Assembly: GCF_036711975.1 (NCBI RefSeq) | Contig: NC_091971.1 | Span: forward strand, 14,515,501 to 14,579,500 | Direction of reading: 5' to 3' | DNA length: 64,000 nt | From: Onthophagus taurus | Lineage: Eukaryota > Arthropoda > Insecta > Coleoptera > Scarabaeidae | Shown: positions 49,225 through 60,996 of the stretch, piece after piece | Numbering within the stretch: position 1 is the first letter of the stretch | Layout: the number at the start of each line of letters is the position of its first letter | Program-made: the position numbers and the translations under genes | The notes under the pieces: model-generated | The model's input: the letters and a program-made list of their open reading frames with translations, nothing else | Database searches by the model: none | What the model was told of the DNA's origin: nothing

Positions 49225-52200
49225 ATGTCTATAGAAGGTAAGTCGATATACTTGAATTACTTTTAAAAATAAAAACAATTTTAAACTAACTTGTAGATAT
49301 TATTGAACCAAGTAATGGAGATAACATAATTAGAACCAAAGAATGGGTGCCCTACGTTAATCCCAATGGTGTCGCCCATGAAATTTATGCAGGATTAAAA
49401 AAGAATAAAAATAAATGTGCACAAATTGATGCCGTATCAGGAGTTTCTGAAACGTTTCATGCTGTTCTTGAAAGATCAGTAAGAGTTGCGTGTCACTTGA
49501 AAAAAATGGGAGTAACACCTAAAGATATTTTAACTCCGTGCACTACCAATCACTTAAACACAAGCGTGATTTTATACGCAATCTTCTTTACTGGTGCTAA
49601 ACCAGCTTCACTTGATCCTGGAGCACCCGAAGAAGACAAACTGAAGCAACTACAATTAGTTAAACCCAAATACATATTTGCCACTCCAGAATGTGTGCCT
49701 AAATTAGAAATTATAATAGAAAAACTCAGTTTAGATACTAAAATTGTCGTTTTTGGCGAAACAAGCAAGCACATTTCTTTCGATGATTTGTTGACACCTT
49801 TACCTGAAGAAGAGAAAAATTTTAAAGTTTACACCACCAACAATGTTTTTGATACCGCCATGATTGTTTTTAGCAGTGGTACAACTGGTTCACCAAAAGG
49901 AATTTGTATAACTCATTATCAAATATTAGCTATTTTGTCTAATCAAAAGTAAGTTTTATTATTATTTATTTCAATTTTTGTTTGTCATTACTATTTATGA
50001 CACTCAAATCTGCCTCAATATCGTTTTTTCCAATTACGATTCATATATAATTTTATTCAAAATATATTCCTTAAAACAAAAACGACTTAATAAACACGTG
50101 CATCGTTGAAATGCATCAAATTCATATCTTATCTCATCTCATACCATGTCATCGTCTGATTCCATCTTTCATTGATACTAATATCTTACAAACAAGTCTG
50201 AAAAAGAAGGGCTACAAAGATTATTATCGATGACAAAAAAAAATTTTTGAATAAATTTCGTAAAGATTTTCGAGTTTAATTTTACCATTGATCTTTAAAA
50301 CAGACTTTCTTGCATTTTTAAGCTTATTCGTTCACAAAAGCGGATATTAAAAACCTATTACTTAGTACTTCACCATTCACAGGAATTAGTATCATAATTA
50401 ATACTCAAGTTCAACCCCAATAGGATTTTTTTATTGAATACAACTTTATTTATATCAGGTTTATCATTAGTAACCTCATTGTAGCAATCCCAATACGATA
50501 TATAAAATCTCTTATTATAGTTTCGTCTAATTTCTTCTCTTCGCTTGTAATTCATCATCACATTCATTGCTAACAGAACTGTCGCTGTTACCACTTTCGA
50601 TTATTAATTAAAGTATCCTCAATTTAATGCAAAAAGCCGTTTTGAAAAATCACTTTTAGTTCTTGTGATATAAATTTTTGAAAACAATTTTTTCGAATTT
50701 TGCAATTTTCGCCGATTAAGTTTTAGAAATTCGTATAAAATTCAGTTCTTGGAATATAAGTATGAAAATTTCCCAAAGTGCTAATAAAAGTGTCCTCTTT
50801 CCAATGAATCAACCCGTTTTGAAAAATAATTTTCAGTTTTTGAGAAAACAGTAATTGAAGTTTTGATAAAATTTTCGATGTTGCAATTTTCATCGATAAC
50901 TTTCAAAATTCGACAATTTTTTCAAATTTTGCAATTTTCGCCCATTAAATTTTAAAAATTCGTAAAAAATCCAGTTCTTGGAATATGAGTATGAAAATTT
51001 TACAAAGTGCTAATAAAAGTGTCCTCTTTCCAATGAATCAACCCGTTTTGAAAAATAACTTTTAGTTTTTGAGAAAACAATATTTGAAGTTTTGATTTAA
51101 GTTTTGACATTGCGTCGGACAAGTGTCTGAAAGTGACCTCGAAGCATTAACGAAGAATAGATTAATGATAGTGATGAATGAGGATAACTGCCATCAACCA
51201 TTGCAATAAGTTATGAATATTTTCGATGTTACTTTTTGTTCTTAATTAATAATTTTGCATTTTTGTTTACTTTTTGAGAAACGTATACTACTTAGTAGTG
51301 GTGGAATATGAGTTTGAAAATTTCCCAAAGTGTTAATAAGAGTGTCCTCTTTCCAATGAACCAACCCGTTTTGAAAAATAACTTTCAGTTTTTGAGAAAA
51401 CAATGTTTGAAGTATTGATAAAATTTTCTATGTTGTAATTTTCATCGATAATTTTCAAAATTCGCTATTAAATTAATTTCTTGAAGGATCCTTGTGGAAA
51501 TATCACAAATTATTAATTAAAGTATCCTCTTTTCAATGCAAAAAGCCGTTTTGAAAAATCACTTTTAGTTCTTGAGAAATACATTTTTGAAATGATCGAC
51601 AATTTTTTCAAATTTTGCAATTTTCGCCGATTAAATTTTAAAAATTCGTAAAAAATCCAGTTCTTGTAATATGAGTATGAAAATTTCCCAAAGTGCTAAT
51701 AAAAGTGTCCTCTTTCCAATGAATCAACCCGTTTTGAAAAATAACTTTTAGTTTTTGAGAAAACAATATTTGAAGATTTGATTAAATTTTCGATGTTGCA
51801 ATTTTCATCAATAACTTCCAAAATTCGCTATAAAATTAATTTCTTGAAGGATCCTTGCGGAAATATCACCAATTATTAATTAAAGTATCCTTTTTTTAAT
51901 GCAAAAAACTATTTTGAAGAATCACATTTAGTTCTTGAGAAATAAATTTTTAAAATAATCGATAATTTTTTCAAATTTTGCAATTTTTGCCGATTAAGTT
52001 TTAAAAATTCGTATAAAATCCATTTCTTGGAATATGAGTATGAAAATTTCCCAAAATGCTAATAAGAGTGTCCTCTTTCCAATGAACAAACACGTTTTGA
52101 AAAATAACGTTTAGTTTTTGAGAAAACAATATTTGTAGTTTTGATAAAATTTCGATTTTGCAATTTTCATCGAAAATTTTCAAAATTCGCTATAAAATTC

Positions 52201-53451
52201 ATTTTTTGAAGGATCCTTGTGGTACTATCGCCCATTATTAATTAAAGTATCCTCTTTTTAGAGTTGCTTCGTTAGTTGACATATCATATCAGCTTTCTTA
52301 TTAATTACATTTTTATTATCACTTCAGAAATGCACCAGAAATACGGATATCCGGTTTGGCAAAATCACTATCCGTTCCATCACTAATATTTGGTATATAA
52401 ATTAAGATACCTTTAATTCAACTTTTAAGATACTTATTTTAGCTACTAAAATTAACATTGAATAATTATTTACAGGAGACCGTTGCAAAAGCCTGACGAA
52501 GAATTACCAGTAACAATGTCGTATGCCTCTTTGGTTTGGACTTCAGGAATTATGTTATCAGTTATGAGCCCCGTAATTCCACAAACAAAACTGTTATGTT
52601 CCAACTTTGAAGTAGAAAAAACTTGGACATATCTTGAAAAGTACAAAGTGTCCGTAACGTTTTTTGCGCCTCAAGATTTCTTAGCTTTAGTTAGATCAGA
52701 TAAGCCATCTGGATTGGAATTGCCATCATTGAAAATGATCGCACCGATAGGTGGAGCAGTTTCTTTAGAAACATTAACCAAGGCGAAAATTTTGTTTCCA
52801 ACTACCCTCGTTTTCCAAGCTTATAGTCAAACGGAATTATGGGGATTCGGACTCATTCCTTTATATACTCCCGAAGGATTTGGTGAATTAACAAGAAAAC
52901 CAACGTCAACAGGAAAACCAATGAAAGGGGGTATTTATAAAGTCGTTGATCCTGAAACAGAGGAAGTTCTTGGACCAAATAAACCTGGAGAATTACGCAT
53001 AAAAACAAAAATGATTATGAATGGTTATTACAAAACCGGTAGCCGCGATAGATTTGATTCTGAAGGTTTCCTAAAAACCGGTGATATAATGTACTATGAT
53101 GAATGTTACACGTTTTTCTTCGTTGAACGGCAAAAAGAAATGTTAAGGTATAAAATGTGCGCCGTTGCACCAACGGAACTCGAAGCAATTATCGTTCAAC
53201 ATCCCTCGGTTGAAGTAGCTGTAGTTTTAGGATTACCTAGCGATGAAGGTGACATCATCACTGCTGTTGTAGTAAAATCTAACAATAATGTTACCGCTGA
53301 AGAACTAGAACAATTAGTTGCAAGTCAAGTTGATGATAGAAAACGATTAAGAGGTGGTGTTAAATTTATTAGTAAAGAAGAAATCCCTTTTACACCATCT
53401 GGAAAAATTAAAAGAAGACTTCTTCGTCAATATATAATGGAAAAAAATTAA
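49225..53451 (+). CDS. Synthetase gene B: luciferase-like adenylate-forming enzyme
   Basis: Three coding exons: 49,225-49,237, 49,297-49,948 and 52,476-53,451, giving 546 aa. The introns interrupt at the same codons and phases as in A; intron 2 is 2,527 bp and contains a hAT-related satellite-bearing element in reverse orientation. Seen: P-loop SSGTTGSPKG (197-206), YSQTELWGFG (from about 338), TGD Asp425, VERQKEMLRYKM and PSGKIKRR with Lys532. The C-terminus IMEKN has no peroxisomal signal. Compared with both A and B', B has private changes at otherwise shared sites (API for APA before GG, GSRD for GCRD, ECY for EDY, NNN for NDN), so it may evolve under weaker constraint. AATAAA lies at 53,570. 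It probably acts as a cytosolic acyl-CoA or coumarate-type ligase; substrate unknown. Confidence 0.92.
50338..52395 (-). mobile_element. hAT-related satellite-bearing element, copy 3, in intron 2 of B
   Basis: Reverse orientation. The left terminal repeat lies at about 52,360-52,391 (ATCACTATCCGTTCCATCACTA on the plus strand). It is followed by the transposase-like remnant GTTGCTTCGTTAGTTGAC (NEA region) at about 52,262-52,280 and the dimeric array (about 50,600-52,260). An internal non-array insert lies at 51,115-51,300. The 3' coding-like remnant at 50,370-50,594 reads FYISYWDCYNEVTNDKPD and NKVVFN. The right terminal repeat is lost. It lies wholly inside the intron, opposite to the gene. 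Confidence 0.8.
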
Positions 53452-53772
53452 AAATTAATTATTACACTAAAATGTGATTGTTTGTAAAGATGTATAATCA
53501 TTGCTAACTAAATAAGATTGTTATTTAGTAATTTATTCTTTTTTTTAATTATTTTTATTATAATATATCAATAAAAGCGACAATTTGTTTTAAATTTTTT
53601 GTTAATCGCAAAATGTAAAGAACATATTATGTAACCTTTAATTCTTCAAACAATTATAACTGTAATCTCTATCATAACTGTTTTTTGGAATCAAATAACA
53701 GCCGAATGATAACAGACGTTTATATAATTTCATAACATATAATCAGCAATGATTTAGCATTCTCTTTCCATT

Positions 53773-53817
53773 TATATATAGTACTATACAAACTGCTCGT
53801 GATACTGTTACTTATCT
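53773..53817 (+). promoter_or_regulatory. TATA-like box and reversed GATA site of gene C
   Basis: TATATATA at 53,773-53,780 and CTTATCT (GATA site on the other strand) at 53,811-53,817, just before the start codon at 53,830. The spacer between B and C is only 378 bp, so C has its own short promoter. C' has TATATAC at 60,940 and CTTATCT at 60,978. Confidence 0.4.
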
Positions 53818-53829
53818 AAAGCAGTAAAA

Positions 53830-55694
53830 ATGCTTACCACAGGTTTTTATTTTTTACTTATTTATATACATTATCCTTTTTTTTCTAATAATCAATTAAT
53901 TTTAGATGAAATAGTATTACCTGATCAAGGAGATAACATAATCAGAACTAAAGATGAAAATTTTCAAGTAGATCCTAAAGGAATTGGATATGAACTTTTT
54001 GTAGCTTTAAAAAGCCACAAAGGGAAACTTGCTTTAATCGAAGCCGACACTGGAAAAGAAGAAAGTTACGATGATCTTTTAAAAAAATCAATAAGAATTG
54101 CTTGCCATTTAAAAAAGATGGGTATAACCCATAATGATATTATCGTACCTTGTACCACAAACCACCTAAATTCAAGTGCTGTATTTCATGCTATATTATT
54201 TTCTGGTGCAAAATCTGCGGGAATGGATCCGTTTGCGCCAGATGCTGATCGTACAAAACAATTACAACTTGTTAAACCAAAATTAATCTTTACCATACAA
54301 GAAAGTATTGAACCGCTTGAAAAAATAATAAAATCTATTGGTCTTAACACTAAAATTGTTGTATTTGGAAAAACTGATAAACACACTTCATTTGATGAGT
54401 TTTTAATCCCTTTACCGGAAGAAGAAAAATCATTTTTGCCATACGAAACTAATGATGTTCAAGAAACCGCTTTAATCGTTTTTAGCAGTGGCACAACAGG
54501 ATTACCAAAAGCAACACGCGTTACCCATTACTCAGCTATGTGTATCTTTGGAAAAGGGTAACGATTTCTTTTCTTAACAAACAATCAATAACAATTTTTT
54601 CTCCGTTTTTAAGGATCAATTGGCCTCGACAAACATATTTATCATACAGCTCATTTGTTTGGGCTTCCCAGATCTTTCAAACACTTTCATCGTCTTGCTT
54701 GGGGGGTATTAAAATTCAAGCTAGTGGATTTGAGCCCGAAAAAACACTTAGATATTTGGAAAAATATAAAGTAAATTTTTATTTATCATAATTGTAAATT
54801 AAAAATCTTTTTTATTTAGGTAACATTTCTTTTTTTGGCACCACAAGACGTAATATCGTTAATTAAACACGGAGTACCAAAAGATTTAGAATTGCCACAT
54901 TTAAAATTCTTCTTCCCAGTCGGTGGAGGGTTATCAATAGAAACTATTGAAAAGCTACGAAAAATGTTTCCCATGTGCATAATATACATAACATACGGTC
55001 AAACTGAACTTTGGAATGCAAGTCTTCAACTCGATTTATCACCAAAGGGTTTAGAAATTTTTGCAAGGAAACCAGGTAGTTGTGGGAGACCAGCTAAAGG
55101 ATCAACTTATAAGGTTTAAATCATCTAAATCTTAATCAACCATTTATTTTTAATTTTCATTAACATGTATTTTAGGTTGTTGATTTAGATACTGGAAAAC
55201 CTTTAGGCCCAAATCAACCTGGCGAATTATACGTAAAATCAAAAACGAATACACCTGGTTATTATGGCGAAGATAAATTCGACCGCTACGACGACGATGG
55301 CTTTTTAAAAACGGGTGATATCCTTTATTACGACGAAGACAAATGGTTCTATTTCGTTGAACGTCACAAAGAAATGTTAAGATACAAAATGATTGCAATT
55401 GCACCATCAGAACTTGAAGGTATTCTGATACAACATCCCTCGGTTAAATTAGCTGCTGTTATTGGAAAACCTACCGATGAAGGCGATCTGGCAACAGCGG
55501 TTATTGTTAAAAAAATTGATAACGTTACTGCTGAAGAACTTGAAGCTTTGGTTGCTGCGAAAGTCGATGAACGAAAGAAGTTGAGAGGGGGTGTTTTATT
55601 TGTCGATGAAAATGAAATTCCTATGACACCAACTGGTAAAGTTAGTAGGAGACTTTTGAAACAATATATTTTAAAGAAAATTGAAGAGCAATAA
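53830..55694 (+). CDS. Synthetase gene C: luciferase-like adenylate-forming enzyme
   Basis: Five coding exons: 53,830-53,842, 53,906-54,557, 54,614-54,770, 54,820-55,113 and 55,176-55,694, giving 544 aa. The first two introns match those of A and B in position and phase; the last two (after EKYK and STYK, both phase 0) are absent from the B-type genes. Seen: P-loop SSGTTGLPKA (197-206, last Gly changed to Ala), YGQTELWN, FLKTGD, FVERHKEMLRYKM and PTGKVSRR with catalytic Lys527. The luciferase HHGFG position reads SSFVWAS. The C-terminus KIEEQ is not a peroxisomal signal. It lies 378 bp after B on the same strand. It is closely related to C' (a few changes, e.g. IQESIE for IPESIE) and clearly diverged from the B-type. 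Substrate unknown. Confidence 0.92.
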
Positions 55695-55861
55695 AAAAAT
55701 CTTAAAATTAAATTAAATAAAAACATATTCTCACTAAATTCTTCAAATTTTCCCCGTTGATTAATTTCCTGGCATTCTATTCCTATGTATCTTCTTTCAG
55801 TACTCTCTGTATTTGAGTTGCCCATTGTTGGTCATGCTATATCAAGCAATATTAACTGGTT

Positions 55862-56134
55862 ATCCTTTTTTTCCTACATGATGAATGTAATTTCTGCCGA
55901 GGAATTTGAATCCACAAAAAAATCTCCGGGCAGCTTAAGCGACTGGCCATGCAATAGTTCTGCAGAAAAGCAACTAAAATCTTCTTTTAGAGAGCACCGA
56001 AGTCCTAAAAGAGTATTGGAAAGATTGTTATTGCATAAATTACCAGCACCGCGAGCAATAGTGGCTGTTTTGAGAATTCTGTGAAATCTCTCCGAAATAC
56101 CATTACTATAAAGTAGTGAAATTTGTGGACGCAC
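55862..56134 (-). pseudogene. LTR-retrotransposon integrase C-terminal relic (unit 1)
   Basis: The minus strand reads YSNGISERFHRILKTA, LSNTLLGLRCSLKEDFSC, SAELLHGQSLKLPGDFF. This is the NG..ERFHR.LK ... LLGLR...KED...S.AELV.G..LRLPGEFF block at the end of Gypsy-type retrotransposon integrases. It is an isolated fragment without flanking domains or LTRs. It is duplicated at about 63,015-63,270. Confidence 0.75.
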
Positions 56135-56200
56135 AATTCTCCACGACGTCGTACTTTGATATACCCTGCAGCATTATCTCCAGTTTTCATTAGGTATGTT

Positions 56201-56330
56201 TTGGTTCAAGAGTTCTGTATTTCCAAACAGTTCTGAACCTTTCTGCGCATACATATTGCATATTATACGTATGCGTGAAAAGGATTAGAACAGTTCGGAA
56301 CTACAGAATTCTTGAACCAGAACATGCTTA
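56201..56330. repeat. Hairpin MITE (copy in unit 2)
   Basis: A duplicate of the hairpin at 48,187-48,315, with single-base differences such as GGATTAGAAC for GGATAAGAAC. Confidence 0.65.
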
Positions 56331-56339
56331 TTGTTTCTT

Positions 56340-56770
56340 TGAATTATGTATGCCACATTATCCAACTTGGAGGTTGAAGGCGCAGAAATTGAAAGAAATT
56401 GAAACCACGTACTCTGATGAATCGTAAATATCTACACCAAATAACTTGCAATTTGTTTGATTGAGTGCGCTTATCACTCAATCAAGCATTTCATGATTTA
56501 TTACGTCAACTTGCATATCAATAGCGCAATCTTGTGGCACTTTTTCAACTTCGACGTCAGGCAGCATTGTTGCAATTTCATTGTCTTATCATCAATTTCA
56601 TGATTATCAGATGGCAAATCTTGTATTCCACCGACAGATTCTTTATCAATATCTTCGTACACTTCGGGTGGATTATTAAAAATTACAATTATTTCGTTAA
56701 GATCAAGATCTTCATCAATTGCTTCAAGTTTTTTCTGACTTAAAGATCCTTTAGATCATATTGACACTTT
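56340..56770 (-). pseudogene. Acidic-N-terminus transposase relic (piggyBac-like, unit 2)
   Basis: A duplicate of 48,330-48,775 with a short insertion near 56,391 (extra GAAAGAAATT) and a few substitutions. Same reasoning and uncertainty as the first copy. Confidence 0.35.
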
Positions 56771-57154
56771 TCCTCACTTATTATAACTTATAACTAACAG
56801 AATCATGACATATTGAGTTGCAGAGTAAAACAAAAGTTATAATGTTATATGTACAAGAGCTTCAAAAATGTCAAAATAACAATAAACAAATATCACTTCT
56901 TCTTTTTTGGCACACTAAGCTCTACTAATATGTACCCCCGGATGTAATGTTAAAAATATGTAATGCCAAAGTAATTCAGAAGCCATCAGAATATATACAT
57001 CTATAGAAATCTATAGATACGAATACAAAATATGTAAAGAAATTTAAAAAAGTCAATATAAATTTGTTTTTTTAATTATTACAATTAAAAAGTCGAGAAC
57101 ACTTTTAAGATAAGAATTTTGATACTATTACATATTGTTCTTTTACATAAAAAA

Positions 57155-57175
57155 AGATAAGATTAGTTTATAAAG
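57155..57175 (+). promoter_or_regulatory. GATA site and TATA box of gene B'
   Basis: AGATAAG at 57,155-57,161 and TATAAAG at 57,169-57,175, at exactly the duplicated positions of those before B. Confidence 0.5.
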
Positions 57176-57247
57176 TTGAACATAATGTGCAATTTGTAAA
57201 TTATTGCTGTGTAACTTCACGCTTTGTGGTTCAAAAATTCGTCAAAA

Positions 57248-60200
57248 ATGTCTATAGAAGGTAAGTCGATATACTTGGATTACTTTTAAAAATAAAAATA
57301 ATTTTAAACTAACTTGTAGATATTATTGAACCAAGTAATGGAGATAACATAATTAGAACCAAAGAATGGGTGCCATACGTTAATCCCAATGGTGTAGCTC
57401 ATGAAATTTATGCAGGATTAAAAAAGAACAAAAATAAATGTGCACAAATTGATGCCGTATCAGGAGTTTCTGAAACGTTTCATGCTGTTCTTGAAAGATC
57501 AGTAAGAGTTGCGTGCCACTTGAAAAAAATGGGAGTAACACCTAAAGATATTTTAACTCCGTGCACTACCAATCACTTAAACACAAGCGTGATTTTATAC
57601 GCAATCTTCTTTACTGGTGCTAAACCAGCTTCACTTGATCCTGGAGCACCCGAAGAAGACAAACTGAAGCAACTACAATTAGTTAAACCCAAATACATAT
57701 TTGCCACTCCAGAATGTGTGCCTAAATTAGAAATTATAATAGAAAAACTCAGTTTAGATACTAAAATTGTCGTTTTTGGCGAAACAAGCAAGCACATTTT
57801 TTTCGATGATTTGTTGACACCTTTACCTGAAGAAGAGAAGAATTTTAAAGTTTACACCACCAACAATGTTTTTGATACCGCCATGATTGTTTTTAGCAGT
57901 GGTACAACTGGTTCACCAAAAGGAATTTGTATAACTCATTATCAAATATTAGCTATTTTGTCTAATCAAAAGTAAGTTTTATTATTATTTATTTCAATTT
58001 TTGTTTGTCATTACAATTTATGACACTCAAATCTGCCTCAATATCGTTTTTTCCAATTACGATTCATATATAATTTTATTCAAAATATATTCCTTAAATC
58101 AAAAACGACTTAATAAACACTTGCATCGTTGAAATGCATCAAATTCATATCTTATCTCATCTCATACCATGTCATCGTCTGATTCCATCTTTCATTGATA
58201 CTAATATCTTACAAACAAGTCTGAAAAAGAAGGGCTACAGAGATTATTATCGATGACAAAAAAATTTTTGAACAAATTTCGTAAGGATTTTCGCGTTTAA
58301 TTTTATCATTAATCTTTGAAACAGACTTTCTGGAATTTTTGACCTTATTCGTTCACAAAAGCGGATATTAAAAACCTATTACTTAGTACTTCACCATTCA
58401 CAGGAATTAGTATTTTCCCAAAGTGTTTATAAAAGTGTCCTCTTTTCAATGAATCAACCCGTTTTGAAAAATAACTTTTAGTTTTTGAGAAAACAATATT
58501 TGAAGTTTTGATAAAATTTTCGATGTTGTAATTCTCATCGATAATTTTCAAAATTCACTATTAAATTAATTTCTTGAAGAATCCTTGTGGAAATATCACC
58601 AATGATTAATTAAAGTATCCTCTTTTTAATGCAAAAAGCCGTTTTGAAAAATCACTTTTAGTTTTTGAGAAAAAAATTTTTGAAATAATCGACAATTTTT
58701 GCAAATTTTACAATTTTCGCCGATTAAGTTTTAAAAATTCGTAAAAAATCCAGTTCTTGGAATATGAGTATGAAAATTTCCCAAAATGCTAATAAAAGTG
58801 TCCTCTTTCCAATGAATCAACCCGTTTTGAAAAATAACTTTTAGTTTTTGAGAAATAAATTTTTAAAGTAATCGACAATTTTTTCGAATTTTACAATTTT
58901 CGCCGAATAAGTTTTAAAAATTAGTATAAAATCCAGTTCTTGGAATATAAGTATGAGAATTTCCCAAAGTGTTTATAAAAGTGTCCTCTATTCAATGGAT
59001 CAACCCGTTTTGAAAAATAACTTTTAGTTTTTGAGAAAACAATATTTGAAGTTTCGATAAAATTTTCTATGTTGTAATTTTCATCGATAATTTTCAAAAT
59101 TCGCTATTAAATTAATTTCTTGAAGGATTCTTGTGGAAATATCACCAATTATTAATTAAAGTATCCTCTTTTTAATGCAATAAACCGTTTTGAAAAATCA
59201 CTTTTAGTTCTTGAGAAATAAATTTTTGAAATGATCGACAATTTTTTCGAATTTTGCAATTATTTTTTGCCGATTAAATTTTAAAAATTCGCATAAAATT
59301 CAGTTCTTGGAATATGAGTATGAAAATTTCCCAAAGTGTTAATAAAAGTGTCCTCTTTCCAATGAATCAACCCGTTTTGAAAAATAACTTTTAGTTTTTG
59401 AGAAAACAATATTTGAAGTTTTGATAAAATTTCCGATTTTGGAATTTTGATTGAAAATTTTCAAAATTAATAAATAAATTAATAATTAATAAATAGATAT
59501 GCCAGATAACCGGATATCCGGTTTCGCAAAATCACTATCCGTTCCATCATTAATATTTGGTATATAAATTAAGATACCTTTAATTCAACTTTTAAGATAC
59601 TTATTTTAGCTACTAAAATTAACATTGAATAATTATTTACAGGAGACCGTTGCAAAAGCCTGACGAAGAATTACCAGTAACAATGTCGTATGCCTCTTTG
59701 GTTTGGACTTCAGGAATTATGTTATCAGTTATGAGCCCCGTAATTCCACAAACAAAACTGTTATGTTCCAACTTTGAAGTAGAAAAAACTTGGACATATC
59801 TTGAAAAGTACAAAGTGTCCGTAACGTTTTTTGCGCCTCAAGATTTCTTAGCTTTAGTTAGATCAGATAAACCATCCGGATTGGAATTGCCATCATTGAA
59901 AATGATCGCACCAGCAGGTGGGGCAGTTTCGTTAGAAACATTAACCAAGGCGAAAATTATGTTTCCAACTACCCTCGTTTTCCAAGCTTATAGTCAAACG
60001 GAATTATGGGGATTCGGACTCATTCCTTTATATACTCCCGAAGGATTTGGTGAATTAGCAAGAAAACCAACGTCAACAGGAAAACCAATGAAAGGGGGTA
60101 TTTATAAAGTCGTTGATCCTGAAACAGAGGAAGTTCTTGGACCAAACAAACCTGGAGAATTACGCATAAAAACAAAAATGATTATGAATGGTTATTACAA

Positions 60201-60618
60201 AACCGGTTGCCGCGATAGATTTGATTCTGAAGGTTTCCTAAAAACCGGTGATATAATGTACTATGATGAAGATTACACGTTTTTCTTCGTTGAACGTCAA
60301 AAAGAAATGTTAAGGTATAAAATGTGCGCAGTTGCACCAACGGAACTCGAAGCAATTATCGTTCAACATCCCTCGGTTGAAGTAGCTGTAGTTTTAGGAC
60401 TTCCCAGCGATGAAGGCGACATCATCACTGCTGTTGTAGTAAAATCTAACGATAATGTTACCGCTGAAGAACTAGAACAATTAGTTGCAAGTCAAGTTGA
60501 TGATAGAAAACGATTAAGAGGTGGTGTTAAATTTATTAGTAAAGAAGAAATCCCTTTTACACCATCTGGAAAAATTAAAAGAAGACTTCTTCGTCAATAT
60601 ATAATGGAAAAAAATTAA
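57248..60618 (+). CDS. Synthetase gene B': luciferase-like adenylate-forming enzyme
   Basis: Three coding exons: 57,248-57,260, 57,320-57,971 and 59,643-60,618, giving 546 aa. It is the tandem copy of B. Intron 2 is 1,671 bp and carries the reversed hAT-related element with a shorter array. It differs from B at few residues: KHIFF for KHISF, APAGG for APIGG, KIMF for KILF, ARKP for TRKP, GCRD for GSRD, EDY for ECY, NDN for NNN. At most exon 3 differences it agrees with A, so B' looks closer to the ancestral state. P-loop 197-206, Asp425 and Lys532 are intact. The C-terminus IMEKN has no peroxisomal signal. Same predicted chemistry as B; substrate unknown. Confidence 0.92.
58370..59560 (-). 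mobile_element. hAT-related satellite-bearing element, copy 4, in intron 2 of B'
   Basis: Reverse orientation. The left terminal repeat is at about 59,525-59,557 (AAATCACTATCCGTTCCATCA on the plus strand) and the dimeric array at about 58,420-59,460. Unlike copy 3 it lacks the transposase-like coding remnants and the 51.1-51.3 kb insert. The array is shorter, accounting for the 856-bp length difference between duplication units. Confidence 0.78.
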
Positions 60619-60996
60619 AAATTAATTATTACACTAAAATGTGGTTGTTTGTAAAGATGTATAATCATTGCTAACTAAATAAGATTGTTATTTAGTAATT
60701 TATTCTTTTTTTTAATTATTTTTATTATAATATATCAATAAAAGCGACAATTTGTTTTAAATTTTTTGTTAATCGCAAAATGTAAAGAACATATTATGTA
60801 ACCTTTAATCCTTCAAACAATTATAACTGTAATCTCTATCATAACTGTTTTTTGGAATCAAATAACGGCCGAATGATAACAGACGTTTATATAATTTCAT
60901 AACATATAATCAGTAATGATTTAGCATTCTTTTTCCATTTATATACTGTACTATACAAACTGCTCGTGATACTGTTACTTATCTAAAGCAGTAAAA

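Larger units (their letters stand above)
48111..56119. repeat. Tandem segmental duplication, unit 1 (contains B and C)
   Basis: From AATTTGTGGACGCACAATTC at 48,111 to ATAAAGTAGTGA at 56,119, the sequence is nearly identical to 56,120-63,273. Differences are scattered point changes, a few short indels, and about 856 bp more in the intron 2 array of B. The low divergence of non-coding sequence indicates a recent event. Confidence 0.93.

Noticed and set aside
55364-55825. 153-codon minus-strand frame across exon 5 of C
   Set aside because: It is antisense to the conserved, spliced coding exon with the catalytic-lysine motif; a shadow frame.
55785-56084. 99-codon plus-strand frame after gene C (and its copy at 62,939-63,238) as a gene
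   Set aside because: The opposite strand reads a recognisable Gypsy-type integrase C-terminus across the same bases, so the plus frame is its shadow.
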